The notes below the pieces were generated by a model. That model worked only from the letters and a program-made list of their open reading frames with translations, was not told the DNA's origin and ran no database searches. Shown piece after piece: positions 25,062-33,054 of a DNA stretch of 64,000 bases. Both the position numbers and the translations under genes were made by a program. Source of the DNA: Streptomyces qinzhouensis (lineage in GTDB: Bacteria; Actinomycetota; Actinomycetes; Streptomycetales; Streptomycetaceae); assembly GCF_007856155.1 (NCBI RefSeq), contig NZ_CP042266.1, positions 3,720,001-3,784,000 on the forward strand, written 5' to 3'. Every line of letters begins with the position of its first letter. The first letter of the stretch is position 1.

Positions 25062-26519
25062 GTGGCCGAGGAGCTCATCCCGAGTACCCCGGATGAAGAA
25101 GAGCAGTCGGCGAAGCCGCGTAAGAACGGCCTCTACCCCGAGGTTTCCGAGGAACTTGCCGCGAACATGGCAAGCGGCTGGGCGGACACCGAGCAGCGCG
25201 ACCTGAGCCCGGTCGAGCAGGCCTCCTATGCGGCCGGGCGCCGTGCGGCGCTCTCGGCGCGCTTCCCCGGAGAGCGTCTGGTGGTCCCCTCCGGGAAGCT
25301 GAAGACGCGGTCCAACGACACGGAGTACCCCTTCCGTGCCGCGACCGAGTACGTGTATCTGACCGCCGACCAGAGCGAGGACGGCGTCCTCGTCCTGGAG
25401 CCGGTAGCCGACGGCCACGAGGCCACCCTCTATCTGCTGCCGCGCTCCAACCGGGAGAACGGCGAGTTCTGGCTCTCCGGCCAGGGCGAACTGTGGATCG
25501 GCCGCCGCCACTCGCTGGCCGAGAAGGCGGTGCTGCTGGGCATCCGGACCGGAGACGTCCGCGAGCTGCCGACGGCGCTGCGCGAGGCCACCGGGCCGGT
25601 GCGGATCGTCCGCGGTCATGACGCCGAGTTCGAGTCGGCGCTGACCGACAAGGTCACCGGCGAGCGGGACGAGGAGCTGCGGATCTACCTCTCCGAGGCG
25701 CGCGCGGTCAAGGACGCGTTCGAGATCGGGGAGCTGCAGAAGGCCTGCGACTCGACCGCCCGCGGTTTCGAGGATGTCGTCAAGGTTCTCGACCGGGCCG
25801 AGGCGACCAGCGAGCGCTACATTGAAGGAACGTTCTTCCTGAGGGCTCGGGTCGAGGGCAACGACGTCGGCTACGGCTCCATCTGCGCCTCCGGCCCGCA
25901 CGCCACCACCCTCCACTGGGTGCGCAACGACGGCCCGGTCCGCTCCGGCGATCTGCTGCTGCTGGACGCGGGCGTGGAGACCACCACCCTCTACACCGCG
26001 GACGTCACCCGCACGCTGCCGGTCAACGGCCGCTTCGACGAGCTTCAGCGGAAGATCTACGACGCGGTGTACGACGCCCAGGAGGCCGGGATCGCGGCCG
26101 TGAAGCCGGGCGCGAAGTACCGCGACTTCCATGACGCGGCCCAGCGGGTACTGGCCGAGCGGCTGGTCGAGTGGGGGCTGCTGGAGGGCCCGGTCGAGCG
26201 GGTCCTGGAGCTGGGTCTCCAGCGCCGCTGGACCCTGCACGGCACCGGTCACATGCTCGGCCTCGACGTCCACGACTGCGCCGCCGCGCGCACTGAGGCG
26301 TATGTCGACGGGACGCTGGAGCCGGGCATGTGCCTGACGGTGGAGCCGGGGCTCTACTTCCAGGCGGACGACCTGACCGTCCCGGAGGAGTACCGGGGCA
26401 TCGGCATCCGGATCGAGGACGACATCCTCATCACGGAGGACGGCAACCGGAATCTGTCGGACACGCTGCCGCGGCAGGCCGACGAGGTCGAGGCCTGGAT
26501 GGCATCGCTGAAGGGCTGA
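25062..26519 (+). CDS. pepP: Xaa-Pro aminopeptidase (aminopeptidase P, M24B)
   Basis: A 485-residue cytosolic metallopeptidase that removes N-terminal residues preceding proline. N-terminal domain to ~225; pita-bread catalytic domain ~230-470. Metal ligands are visible in order: Asp in LLLLDAGVET, Asp in YTADVTRT, His in HGTGHMLGLDVHD, Glu in LTVEPGLYF and Glu in IRIEDDILI. The SQ-tail ends in EVEAWMASLKG. GTG at 25062 follows GAGGAGGCAGAC, an ideal spacing. It is likely monocistronic; the convergent ATPase gene ends 60 bp downstream. Confidence 0.92.
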   Translation: MAEELIPSTPDEEEQSAKPRKNGLYPEVSEELAANMASGWADTEQRDLSPVEQASYAAGRRAALSARFPGERLVVPSGKLKTRSNDTEYPFRAATEYVYLTADQSEDGVLVLEPVADGHEATLYLLPRSNRENGEFWLSGQGELWIGRRHSLAEKAVLLGIRTGDVRELPTALREATGPVRIVRGHDAEFESALTDKVTGERDEELRIYLSEARAVKDAFEIGELQKACDSTARGFEDVVKVLDRAEATSERYIEGTFFLRARVEGNDVGYGSICASGPHATTLHWVRNDGPVRSGDLLLLDAGVETTTLYTADVTRTLPVNGRFDELQRKIYDAVYDAQEAGIAAVKPGAKYRDFHDAAQRVLAERLVEWGLLEGPVERVLELGLQRRWTLHGTGHMLGLDVHDCAAARTEAYVDGTLEPGMCLTVEPGLYFQADDLTVPEEYRGIGIRIEDDILITEDGNRNLSDTLPRQADEVEAWMASLKG

Positions 26520-26582
26520 CCCGGACACGGAGTCACCGGAGGACGCGACTGCGCGAGGTCCCGGTGAGGGGAGGCCCCTCAC

Positions 26583-27434
26583 TCACGAGACCTTGAGCAG
26601 CGCGTCCTCCCGCCATTTCAGGATCTTGTCGAAACTCACGACGGCACCTCGCCCGGGGCGGTTGCTGAAGTGCACATGGTCGGCCAGCTCCTCGATGAGA
26701 CAGAGTCCGCGGCCGCTCTCGGCGGTGACGGCGGCCGTCCGGTCCGTCGGCCACTCGGCGGAGCGCTCCGGCGACCTGTCCGGCGGAGTCTCCACCGGGC
26801 TGCCGCCCCGCGCTCTCTCCGCCTTCTCCGGTGACCGTGCGCCGCCCGGCAGGGCCCCGGCGGTCCTGACCGGCTCACCCGGCTCACCCGGCTCACCCGG
26901 CTCACCCGGCTTGTCCGGCCTGTTCGAGGGCGGTCCCTCCGACCGGTCCCACGCTCTGCCGGCCACCCGGTCGGCCGCTCTCTCCGGCAGGCCGCCCGCC
27001 CTCCGGTCCGCCGGGCCCCCGTGAAGACCACCCGGTCCGGCGGGCCCACCCGGTTCGCCCGGAACCCAGGCGATACCCGTGGGGCCCGGAGCGCCCGTAC
27101 CCTCCTGAGCACCGGAAAGGGCGCCGGAGTGGGTGCAGCCGCGCCCGTGCCGGGGCGATCCGGCGGGAAAGCCCGGCCCCGAGTCGGCCACTTCGATACG
27201 GCACTTCTCGCCGTCCAGATACGCGGTGACGCGATAGGCGCCGGCGGGACCCCCGGGGCCCGCGCCACCGCCGTGCTCCACGGCGTTCGCACAGGCCTCG
27301 CTCAGCGCGACCGAGAGGTCGAAGGAGATGTCGGGATCGACACCCGCGGTCTCCATCGTGCCGATGAGGAGCCGCCGGGCGAGCGGAATGCTCGCAGCTT
27401 CGCGCCGCAAGTGCAGAGACCACCAGATGCTCAT
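26583..27434 (-). CDS. Anti-sigma-type ATPase with a long low-complexity insertion
   Basis: A 283-residue GHKL-fold protein; relatives are usually near 140 residues. ATG at 27434 (AGGAGG 7 bases upstream) gives MSIWWSLHLRREAASIPLAR. The N-box is SEACANAVEHGG and the G1 box EVADSGPGF. The G2 box ESGRGLCLIEELADHV appears ~125 residues later than normal, after a Pro/Gly/Arg/Ala-rich insertion that includes a GEP repeat. The ATP-lid region is thus expanded and probably disordered. The C-terminal beta strand (GAVVSFDKILKW) is intact, so the fold is likely preserved. Its role is inferred to be phosphorylation or binding of STAS/sigma-type regulators. Confidence 0.8.
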   Translation of the reverse strand: MSIWWSLHLRREAASIPLARRLLIGTMETAGVDPDISFDLSVALSEACANAVEHGGGAGPGGPAGAYRVTAYLDGEKCRIEVADSGPGFPAGSPRHGRGCTHSGALSGAQEGTGAPGPTGIAWVPGEPGGPAGPGGLHGGPADRRAGGLPERAADRVAGRAWDRSEGPPSNRPDKPGEPGEPGEPGEPVRTAGALPGGARSPEKAERARGGSPVETPPDRSPERSAEWPTDRTAAVTAESGRGLCLIEELADHVHFSNRPGRGAVVSFDKILKWREDALLKVS

Positions 27435-27852
27435 GCTCCAGCCTCCTGGCTGCGGCTCGACATACCGATACGTATTGCCCCAAGACACGGTCCGTAAGCA
27501 CAGAGTTGGTGTGATTGCGCTCATTCGGCGGAAGCGCGCCCATGGCGCAAAGGTGTATGCCGGACGGGTGAAGCTGTGACAAGGGTGGTCGGGAGTGTCG
27601 AACGGCTTGTACGGGGCGGGCGCGGCACGGGCGGTACATGTGACGGCAGCACCCACCCCGGCGCCCACCCGGCCCGGCGATTCCCTGCTTCTCGCCCGGT
27701 TTCTCGCCCGGTCCTCCGCGCCGGCGGCCGACGTCCGGAGTTCGCCACCGGCTCGGCCCGTCTTGATCGGTCTTGATCCGTATTGACCCCCTACGGGTCG
27801 CGGCGGCCCTGCCGTACGGCGGCGGGAACCGCAGTGGGATGATGACTCGGCC
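27435..27852. other. Divergent promoter region
   Basis: It lies between the ATPase gene (minus) and the copper-block membrane protein gene (plus). No clear operator or ORF was found. Recognisable CsoR- or CopY-type palindromes were looked for by eye and not seen. Confidence 0.4.
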
Positions 27853-28668
27853 ATGTCCTCCCTGTCGCCCCGGTCCGGTGCACCCACCGGAGCCGGTCTC
27901 CGGCTGCTGCGGGCCGCGGTGTTCACCGCGGTCTGTGTCGTGCTGTCCGCGACGGGGCATGCGCTCGCCGCCTGCGCCGGTGTCCCCTGGTGGACGCTGG
28001 CGGCGGGCTTCGCGGGGACATTCGCCCTGGTCCTCCCCTTCACGGGCCGGGTGCGCTCGCTGCCTTCCGTCGTCGTCGCGCTCGGCGCGGGACAGCTCGC
28101 GCTCCACGCCCTCTTCGGGCTGGGCCAGCGGCATCCCGACCGGCTCGGGCCGACCGCCGACGACGCGCTGATCCGGATGGCCGCGAACCTGCTCTGCGGT
28201 CCGGACTCGGCGACGCTGAGCCCGGACGACGCACGCCGGGTCGTGACCCTGGCCGGGCTCACCCCGCCGGACCAGGACGGCCACCCCGGCCACGAGGCCG
28301 CCCGGCAGACGCTCGGCAGCGCCGATCTGCTGCCCTCCCTTCCCATGCTGCTCGCCCATCTGCTGGTCGCCGTGGTGACCGGTTGGCTGCTGCGGCGCGG
28401 GGACCTGGCGCTGCTGCGGCTCACCCGGCTCTCCACGGATTCCGCGTACGAGGCCCGCGAGCTGATGACGGAAGCCGCCCGGCTGCGGTCGCTCCGCGCC
28501 GCCCTCGTGCTCGTACGCACGCTCCGCGCCGGTCTCGTATGCCTTCCGGACCCCGGGGTGCGTCCCGTGCGGCCCGGGGACGATCCGGCGCCGCCCGCGG
28601 CCGAAGAGGCGCTCCAGCACACGGTGATCAGGCGCGGGCCGCCCGCCCGCCTGGCCCTCGCCGCCTGA
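27853..28668 (+). CDS. Integral membrane protein, unknown function, heading the copper block
   Basis: 271 residues with about four predicted membrane segments: VFTAVCVVLSATGHALAA, WTLAAGFAGTFALVLPF, VVVALGAGQLALHALFGLG, and MLLAHLLVAVVTGWLLRRG after a loop. A helical charged C-terminal tail follows (RLTRLSTDSAYEARELMTEA). I do not recognise an enzymatic motif. It is first in a co-directional run of copper-handling genes, 95 bp before the YcnI-like gene, which suggests a role in copper or envelope redox physiology. GGGA precedes the ATG at 27853. Confidence 0.7.
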   Translation: MSSLSPRSGAPTGAGLRLLRAAVFTAVCVVLSATGHALAACAGVPWWTLAAGFAGTFALVLPFTGRVRSLPSVVVALGAGQLALHALFGLGQRHPDRLGPTADDALIRMAANLLCGPDSATLSPDDARRVVTLAGLTPPDQDGHPGHEAARQTLGSADLLPSLPMLLAHLLVAVVTGWLLRRGDLALLRLTRLSTDSAYEARELMTEAARLRSLRAALVLVRTLRAGLVCLPDPGVRPVRPGDDPAPPAAEEALQHTVIRRGPPARLALAA

Positions 28669-28763
28669 CACGGCCGACTCGACGGGAGTGCGGCCGTGGT
28701 GTCCGTGCGTTCCGCGCACCGGCACGATCACCGTTCCTCCCTTCTTCGTGGAGTGTCCTCAAC

Positions 28764-29627
28764 ATGAGCGTTTTCTCCGGTTCATCCGCATCCGCACCCT
28801 CTGTTGCCGGCTCGGTCGCCGAACCCGCCGCCCGCCCGGCCGACGGCCCGGCCGCCGGCTCGCGGAAGCGCCGCAGGACCGCCCGGACGGTCGCACTGCT
28901 GACGGCGTCCGGAGCCGCTTCGCTGCTGCTCGCGGGCCCCGCCTTCGCCCATATCAGCGTGCAGCCGCAGGGCGAGGCCGCCCGGGGCGGCTATGCCACC
29001 GTCGGCGTCAAGGTCCCGAACGAGCGGGACAACGCCTCCACCGTGAAGCTGGAGCTCACCCTCCCCACCGAACACCCGCTGGCGTCCGTCCTTCCCCAGC
29101 CCGTGCCCGGCTGGAACATCGAGGTCACCAAGGCGAAGCTCGCCAAGCCGCTGAGCGTGCACGGCAAGCAGATCACCGAGGCGGTCTCCAAGGTCACCTG
29201 GACCGCAGCCGGGTCGAAGATCGGTCCAGGCCAGTTCCAGCAGTTCCCCCTCTCCATCGGGCAACTGCCCGAGAACGCCGACCGGCTCGTCTTCAAGGCG
29301 CTCCAGACGTACGACAACAAGGAAGTCGTGCGCTGGATCGAAACCCCCGAGAAGGGCAAGCCGGAGCCCGAGTCCCCCGCGCCGGTGCTGACGCTGTCGG
29401 CGGGCACCGACGGCCACGGTGCGCCCGCGGCCAACGACGCCAAGGGACACCACGGCGGCACCGGTGACACGCCCGCGAGCGGCTCCCCGGACACGGACTC
29501 CTCCGACACCTTCGCCCGCACCCTCGGAGTGATCGGCATCCTGGTCGGTGCCGCGGGCATCGCGTTCGGTGTCTTCGCCGGCCGCCGCCACGGAGGCGGC
29601 CGCACCGACAGCGGTATCTCCTCATGA
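28764..29627 (+). CDS. YcnI-like (DUF1775) copper-associated membrane protein
   Basis: 287 residues. After an Arg-rich N-terminus (SRKRRRTARTVALLTASG) the signal peptide ends at AFA, so the mature protein starts His-Ile-Ser-Val. An N-terminal His that ligates Cu(II) is characteristic of YcnI domains. The domain (~65-210) contains VGVKVPNERDNASTVKLEL and the WTA/FPLSIG/ADRLVFKALQTY segments. A His/Gly/Ser-rich linker and one C-terminal membrane helix (LGVIGILVGAAGIAFGVFA) anchor it. GTGGAG lies 10 bases before ATG 28764. It probably passes copper within the extracytoplasmic system encoded downstream. Confidence 0.88.
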   Translation: MSVFSGSSASAPSVAGSVAEPAARPADGPAAGSRKRRRTARTVALLTASGAASLLLAGPAFAHISVQPQGEAARGGYATVGVKVPNERDNASTVKLELTLPTEHPLASVLPQPVPGWNIEVTKAKLAKPLSVHGKQITEAVSKVTWTAAGSKIGPGQFQQFPLSIGQLPENADRLVFKALQTYDNKEVVRWIETPEKGKPEPESPAPVLTLSAGTDGHGAPAANDAKGHHGGTGDTPASGSPDTDSSDTFARTLGVIGILVGAAGIAFGVFAGRRHGGGRTDSGISS

Positions 29628-29671
29628 TCCGTACTCCCCCGTTCCGTTCTCTCCCCTCCAGGAAGTCCCCC

Positions 29672-30340
29672 ATGCGAAAGAAGACCGCACTGGTCGCCGC
29701 GCTCGCCGCGGCCACGGCGCTGACGCTCTCCGCCTGCTCCGGCGACGGCGGCTCCGACAAGGGCTCGAACACCAGCTCCGTCGCCGAGATCTCCGCGCCC
29801 GAGAACACCAAGCCCGGAACCGTGCTGGACCAGCCCTTCGAGAAGCCCGCGCTGGTACTCACGGACACCCAGGGCAAGCCGTACGACCTGCGCGAGCGGA
29901 CCAAGGGCAAGCCCACCCTGCTCTTCTTCGGCTACACCAACTGCCCCGACGTCTGCCCGATGACGATGAGCAACCTGGCCATGGCGAAGAGGCAGCTCCC
30001 CCAGGCCGACCAGGAGAAGCTCCAGGTCATCTTTGTGACGACCGACCCGGAGCGCGACACCCCCGCCCAGCTGGCCAAGTGGCTGCCCGGCGCCGGAGAC
30101 CCCTCCTTCACCGGACTCAGCGGCGACTTCACCAAGATCCAGGCCGCGGCCCGGTCCGTCGGTATCGGCATCGACCCGCCGAAGAAGGAGAAGAACGGCT
30201 CCGTCAGCTCCATGCACGGCGCCCAGGTCATGGCCTTCTCTCCCAAGACCGACCAGGGCTATGTCGTCTACGGAGAGGACACCACTCCCGAGGCTTACGC
30301 CAAGGACCTGCCGAAGCTCCTGCGCGGGGAGAAGCCTTGA
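29672..30340 (+). CDS. sco: Sco1/SenC copper chaperone lipoprotein
   Basis: A 222-residue lipoprotein with signal MRKKTALVAALAAATALTLS and lipobox SAC. The thioredoxin fold carries the Sco copper motif CPDVC (Cys91 and Cys95) and a distal His in SSMHGAQVMAF. Other family segments are PTLLFFGYTNCPD, IFVTTDPERDTP and SFTGLSGDF. Sco loads Cu(A) of cytochrome c oxidase; in Streptomyces it also affects development under low copper. ATG at 29672 with AGGAAG 6 bases upstream is preferred over the in-frame ATG at 29624, which overlaps the previous stop but would add 16 non-signal residues. Confidence 0.93.
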   Translation: MRKKTALVAALAAATALTLSACSGDGGSDKGSNTSSVAEISAPENTKPGTVLDQPFEKPALVLTDTQGKPYDLRERTKGKPTLLFFGYTNCPDVCPMTMSNLAMAKRQLPQADQEKLQVIFVTTDPERDTPAQLAKWLPGAGDPSFTGLSGDFTKIQAAARSVGIGIDPPKKEKNGSVSSMHGAQVMAFSPKTDQGYVVYGEDTTPEAYAKDLPKLLRGEKP

Positions 30341-30984
30341 GCACCGGACGGGGACGGCGGTGGGGCGGGGCAGCCCCCCGGACAACCGTCGCCACCGCCG
30401 CTGCCGTCGCGGCGGCCCTGACCCTGGCCGGGTGTTCCACGGACTCTGCCGGATCCTCCGGGTCTTCCGGCTCCTCCAACGGTAGGCCTGATGCACCCGA
30501 ATTGACAGTAATTGGCGAATTCATGCCACAACCCGTCAGTGACATGGCCGCAGGGTTTCTGACCGTGCGCAACGGGGGAGGGAAGGCCGACCGGCTGACC
30601 TCTGTGACCAGCCCCATCTCCGACACCGTCACGATCCACGAGTCGAAGGGGCAGCGGATGCGGAAGGTCGACTCCTTCCCCATCCCCGCCGAGGGGGCCC
30701 TCGCCCTCGAACGCGGTGGCAGCCACATCATGTTCGAGCGGCTGAAGCAGCGGCCGAAGAGCGGCGAGAAGGTCTCCATAGAGCTGCGCTTCGAGTCGTC
30801 CGAGCCGATCCGCGTCGAACTCCCCGTCATGGAAACCGGCTACAACCCCGCGAAGAGCGCCCCGGGGTCGTCACAGTCTCCGGGATCGCCGCAGCCTCCG
30901 GGGGCGTCACAGTCTCCGGGATCGCCGCAGCCTCCGGAGTCGGCCGACGGCCGGCCGGCGGAGCACACGTCCGAGCACCACTGA
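30337..30984 (+). CDS. PCuAC-type copper chaperone lipoprotein (ECuC-like)
   Basis: A 215-residue lipoprotein starting with TTG at 30337-30339, which overlaps the TGA of sco (TTGA); GGGGAGA lies 6 bases before. No ATG or GTG is available in frame before the signal (VATAAAVAAALTLAGC, lipobox LAGC). The PCuAC beta domain has Cu(I)-binding Met/His residues in VSDMAAGF, TIHESKGQRM and GGSHIMFERL. The C-terminal tail contains an SQSPGSPQPPGA repeat encoded by an exact 30-bp direct repeat (30871-30900 and 30907-30936) and ends HTSEHH, which might bind metal. Such chaperones hand copper to Sco and oxidase. Confidence 0.9.
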   Translation: MSTGRGRRWGGAAPRTTVATAAAVAAALTLAGCSTDSAGSSGSSGSSNGRPDAPELTVIGEFMPQPVSDMAAGFLTVRNGGGKADRLTSVTSPISDTVTIHESKGQRMRKVDSFPIPAEGALALERGGSHIMFERLKQRPKSGEKVSIELRFESSEPIRVELPVMETGYNPAKSAPGSSQSPGSPQPPGASQSPGSPQPPESADGRPAEHTSEHH

Positions 30985-31006
30985 GCGAAGGACGAACGGA
31001 CACGCC

Positions 31007-33046
31007 ATGACAGCCACCACTGCCCCGCTCCGCCCACCGGTCCGCCGCCTCGTGCGCGGCGGACCGGTCCGGGCCCTGCTCGCCGCCCTGGTACTGGCCG
31101 GGGCGGTCTTCGGCACCCTGCTGACGGCCGCGGGCCCCGCCGCCGCCCATGCCGCCCTGACGGCGAGCAACCCGAAGGACGGGGCGGTGGTGGCCACGGC
31201 ACCCAAGGAGGTCTCGCTCACCTTCTCCGAACATCTCGCCATGGGCGACGATTCGATCCGGGTCCTCGAACCCGACGGCGGACGCGCGGACACCGGCGCC
31301 GTCCGCGATCTCTCCGCCGACGGCCGCGTCGTCTACGCCGTCGGGCTGCGGACCGGGCTGCCGAACGGCACGTACACCGTCGCCTGGCAGGCCGTGTCCG
31401 CGGACAGCCATCCCATCTCCGGCGCGTTCACCTTCTCCATCGGCGCACCCTCCGCGACCACCGTCTCGCTGCCCGGCGGTGAGACGGGCGGCGGGCTCGT
31501 CGGCTTCCTGTACGACGTCGCGCGCTATACGGCCTACGGCGGCTTCGCCCTCATGACCGGCGGCGCCGCGTTCATCCTGCTCTGCTGGCCCCGGGGCGCG
31601 TCCGTCCGCCCCGTCCAGCGGCTCGTCGCCCGGTCCTGGACCGCGCTGACCGGCGCGACCCTGGCGATGCTGCTCCTCCGCGTCCCGTACACCGGCTCCG
31701 GAGAACTGGCGGACGCCTTCGACCTCACGGGGCTGCAAGACGTTCTGGAGACGAAGACGGGCGCGGCCCTCGTCTCCCGGCTGCTGCTGCTCGGGGCCGC
31801 CGCGCTGTTCATCGCCGTGCTCTTCAGCACCTATGCCCAGCGCGTCCGGGCGGGCGAAAGCAGCGGTGACGAGAACACCGGGAAGGACAGCGGGCGCGCC
31901 GACCTGGCCTTCGGCCTCGGCGTCGGCGGCGCCGTCGTCAGCGCGGGAATCGCCGCCACCTGGGCACTCTCCGAACATGCGTCGACCGGTATCCAGACCG
32001 GGCTCGCCATGCCCATGGACGTCCTGCACCTGCTGGCCGTGGCGGGCTGGCTCGGCGGGCTCGCGGCGCTGCTGACGACGCTCCACCGGGAGCCGTCGAT
32101 CGAACCGGCGGCGGTACGGCGGTTCTCCACCGTCGCCTTCGTCTGCGTGATCGCCCTGGCGGTGACCGGGCTCTACCAGTCCTGGCGGCAGGTCGGCTCC
32201 TGGTCGGCGCTGACCGGGACGGCGTACGGGCAACTGCTGCTCACCAAGGCCGCGCTGATCGCCGTGCTCGTCGTCGTCGCCCGGTTCTCCCGGCGGTGGA
32301 CGGCACAGCTGGGTGCGGCACCGGCCGTACCCGGCCCGCAGGGGTCCCCCGAGAACGCCGGGCTCCCCGGACCCTCCGACGAACCCGGACCCTCCGACGA
32401 ACCCGGGGCAGCAGGGGCGGCAGGGGAACCCGGAAACAGCGTGGTGGCCGATCCCGTACGGGCCGCGCAGTTGGCCCGTCAGCGCACCGCCCTGGCCGGC
32501 GCCGCCCGCCGAAAGGCCCGGGACGCCGATCCCGTACGGTCCGGTCTCCGCCGCGCGGTCCTCGCCGAGGCGGCCGTCGCAGCGGTCGTACTGGCGGTGA
32601 CGACGGCGCTGACGGCCACCGAGCCCGGCCGTACCGAGGAGACGGCCAGCCGTGCCGCCGAGGACGGCGGCTCGCCCTCGGCTTCGGCGGACTCCCGGCC
32701 CCGGGGGCCCGCCGAGGCCGAGATCCCCTTCGACACCGGCGGACCGAACGGCAAGGGCACGATCCGGCTCACCCTCGGGCCGGCGAGCCCGGGCGCCAAC
32801 GAACTGACGCTGCGGATCACCGGCACGGGCGGCAAGCCGCTGGACGCACCCGAAGTGAGGGCCTCTTTCACCCTCCAGGACAAGCAGATCGGCCCGCTGC
32901 CCGTCACCCCCGTCAAGGTGGCGCCGGGGCAGTGGAGCGCCGGCGCGGTCCAGATCCCGATGCCCGGCAACTGGCTGGTCAAGGTGACCGTGCGGACCTC
33001 GGACATCGACCAGACCACCGTCGACAAGAACGTGAAGATCGGCTGA
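31007..33046 (+). CDS. CopC-CopD fusion, copper resistance/transport membrane protein
   Basis: 679 residues. After a signal (LLAALVLAGAVFGTLLTAAG) the mature chain begins AHAALTASNPKDGA, giving the N-terminal Cu(II)-binding His of CopC; the second site is in SADSHPISGAFTF. The CopC domain covers ~47-147. About eight membrane helices of CopD follow to ~430 (including GGFALMTGGAAFILL and MDVLHLLAVAGWLGGLAALL with conserved His/Trp). A Gly/Pro/Glu linker, another helix (~520), and a soluble C-terminal beta domain (~555-679; GQWSAGAVQIPMPGNWLVKV) of YtkA/FixH-like appearance complete it. It likely imports or distributes extracytoplasmic copper for the neighbouring DtpA and Sco/PCuAC proteins. Confidence 0.92.
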   Translation: MTATTAPLRPPVRRLVRGGPVRALLAALVLAGAVFGTLLTAAGPAAAHAALTASNPKDGAVVATAPKEVSLTFSEHLAMGDDSIRVLEPDGGRADTGAVRDLSADGRVVYAVGLRTGLPNGTYTVAWQAVSADSHPISGAFTFSIGAPSATTVSLPGGETGGGLVGFLYDVARYTAYGGFALMTGGAAFILLCWPRGASVRPVQRLVARSWTALTGATLAMLLLRVPYTGSGELADAFDLTGLQDVLETKTGAALVSRLLLLGAAALFIAVLFSTYAQRVRAGESSGDENTGKDSGRADLAFGLGVGGAVVSAGIAATWALSEHASTGIQTGLAMPMDVLHLLAVAGWLGGLAALLTTLHREPSIEPAAVRRFSTVAFVCVIALAVTGLYQSWRQVGSWSALTGTAYGQLLLTKAALIAVLVVVARFSRRWTAQLGAAPAVPGPQGSPENAGLPGPSDEPGPSDEPGAAGAAGEPGNSVVADPVRAAQLARQRTALAGAARRKARDADPVRSGLRRAVLAEAAVAAVVLAVTTALTATEPGRTEETASRAAEDGGSPSASADSRPRGPAEAEIPFDTGGPNGKGTIRLTLGPASPGANELTLRITGTGGKPLDAPEVRASFTLQDKQIGPLPVTPVKVAPGQWSAGAVQIPMPGNWLVKVTVRTSDIDQTTVDKNVKIG

Positions 33047-33054
33047 CGTACCGC

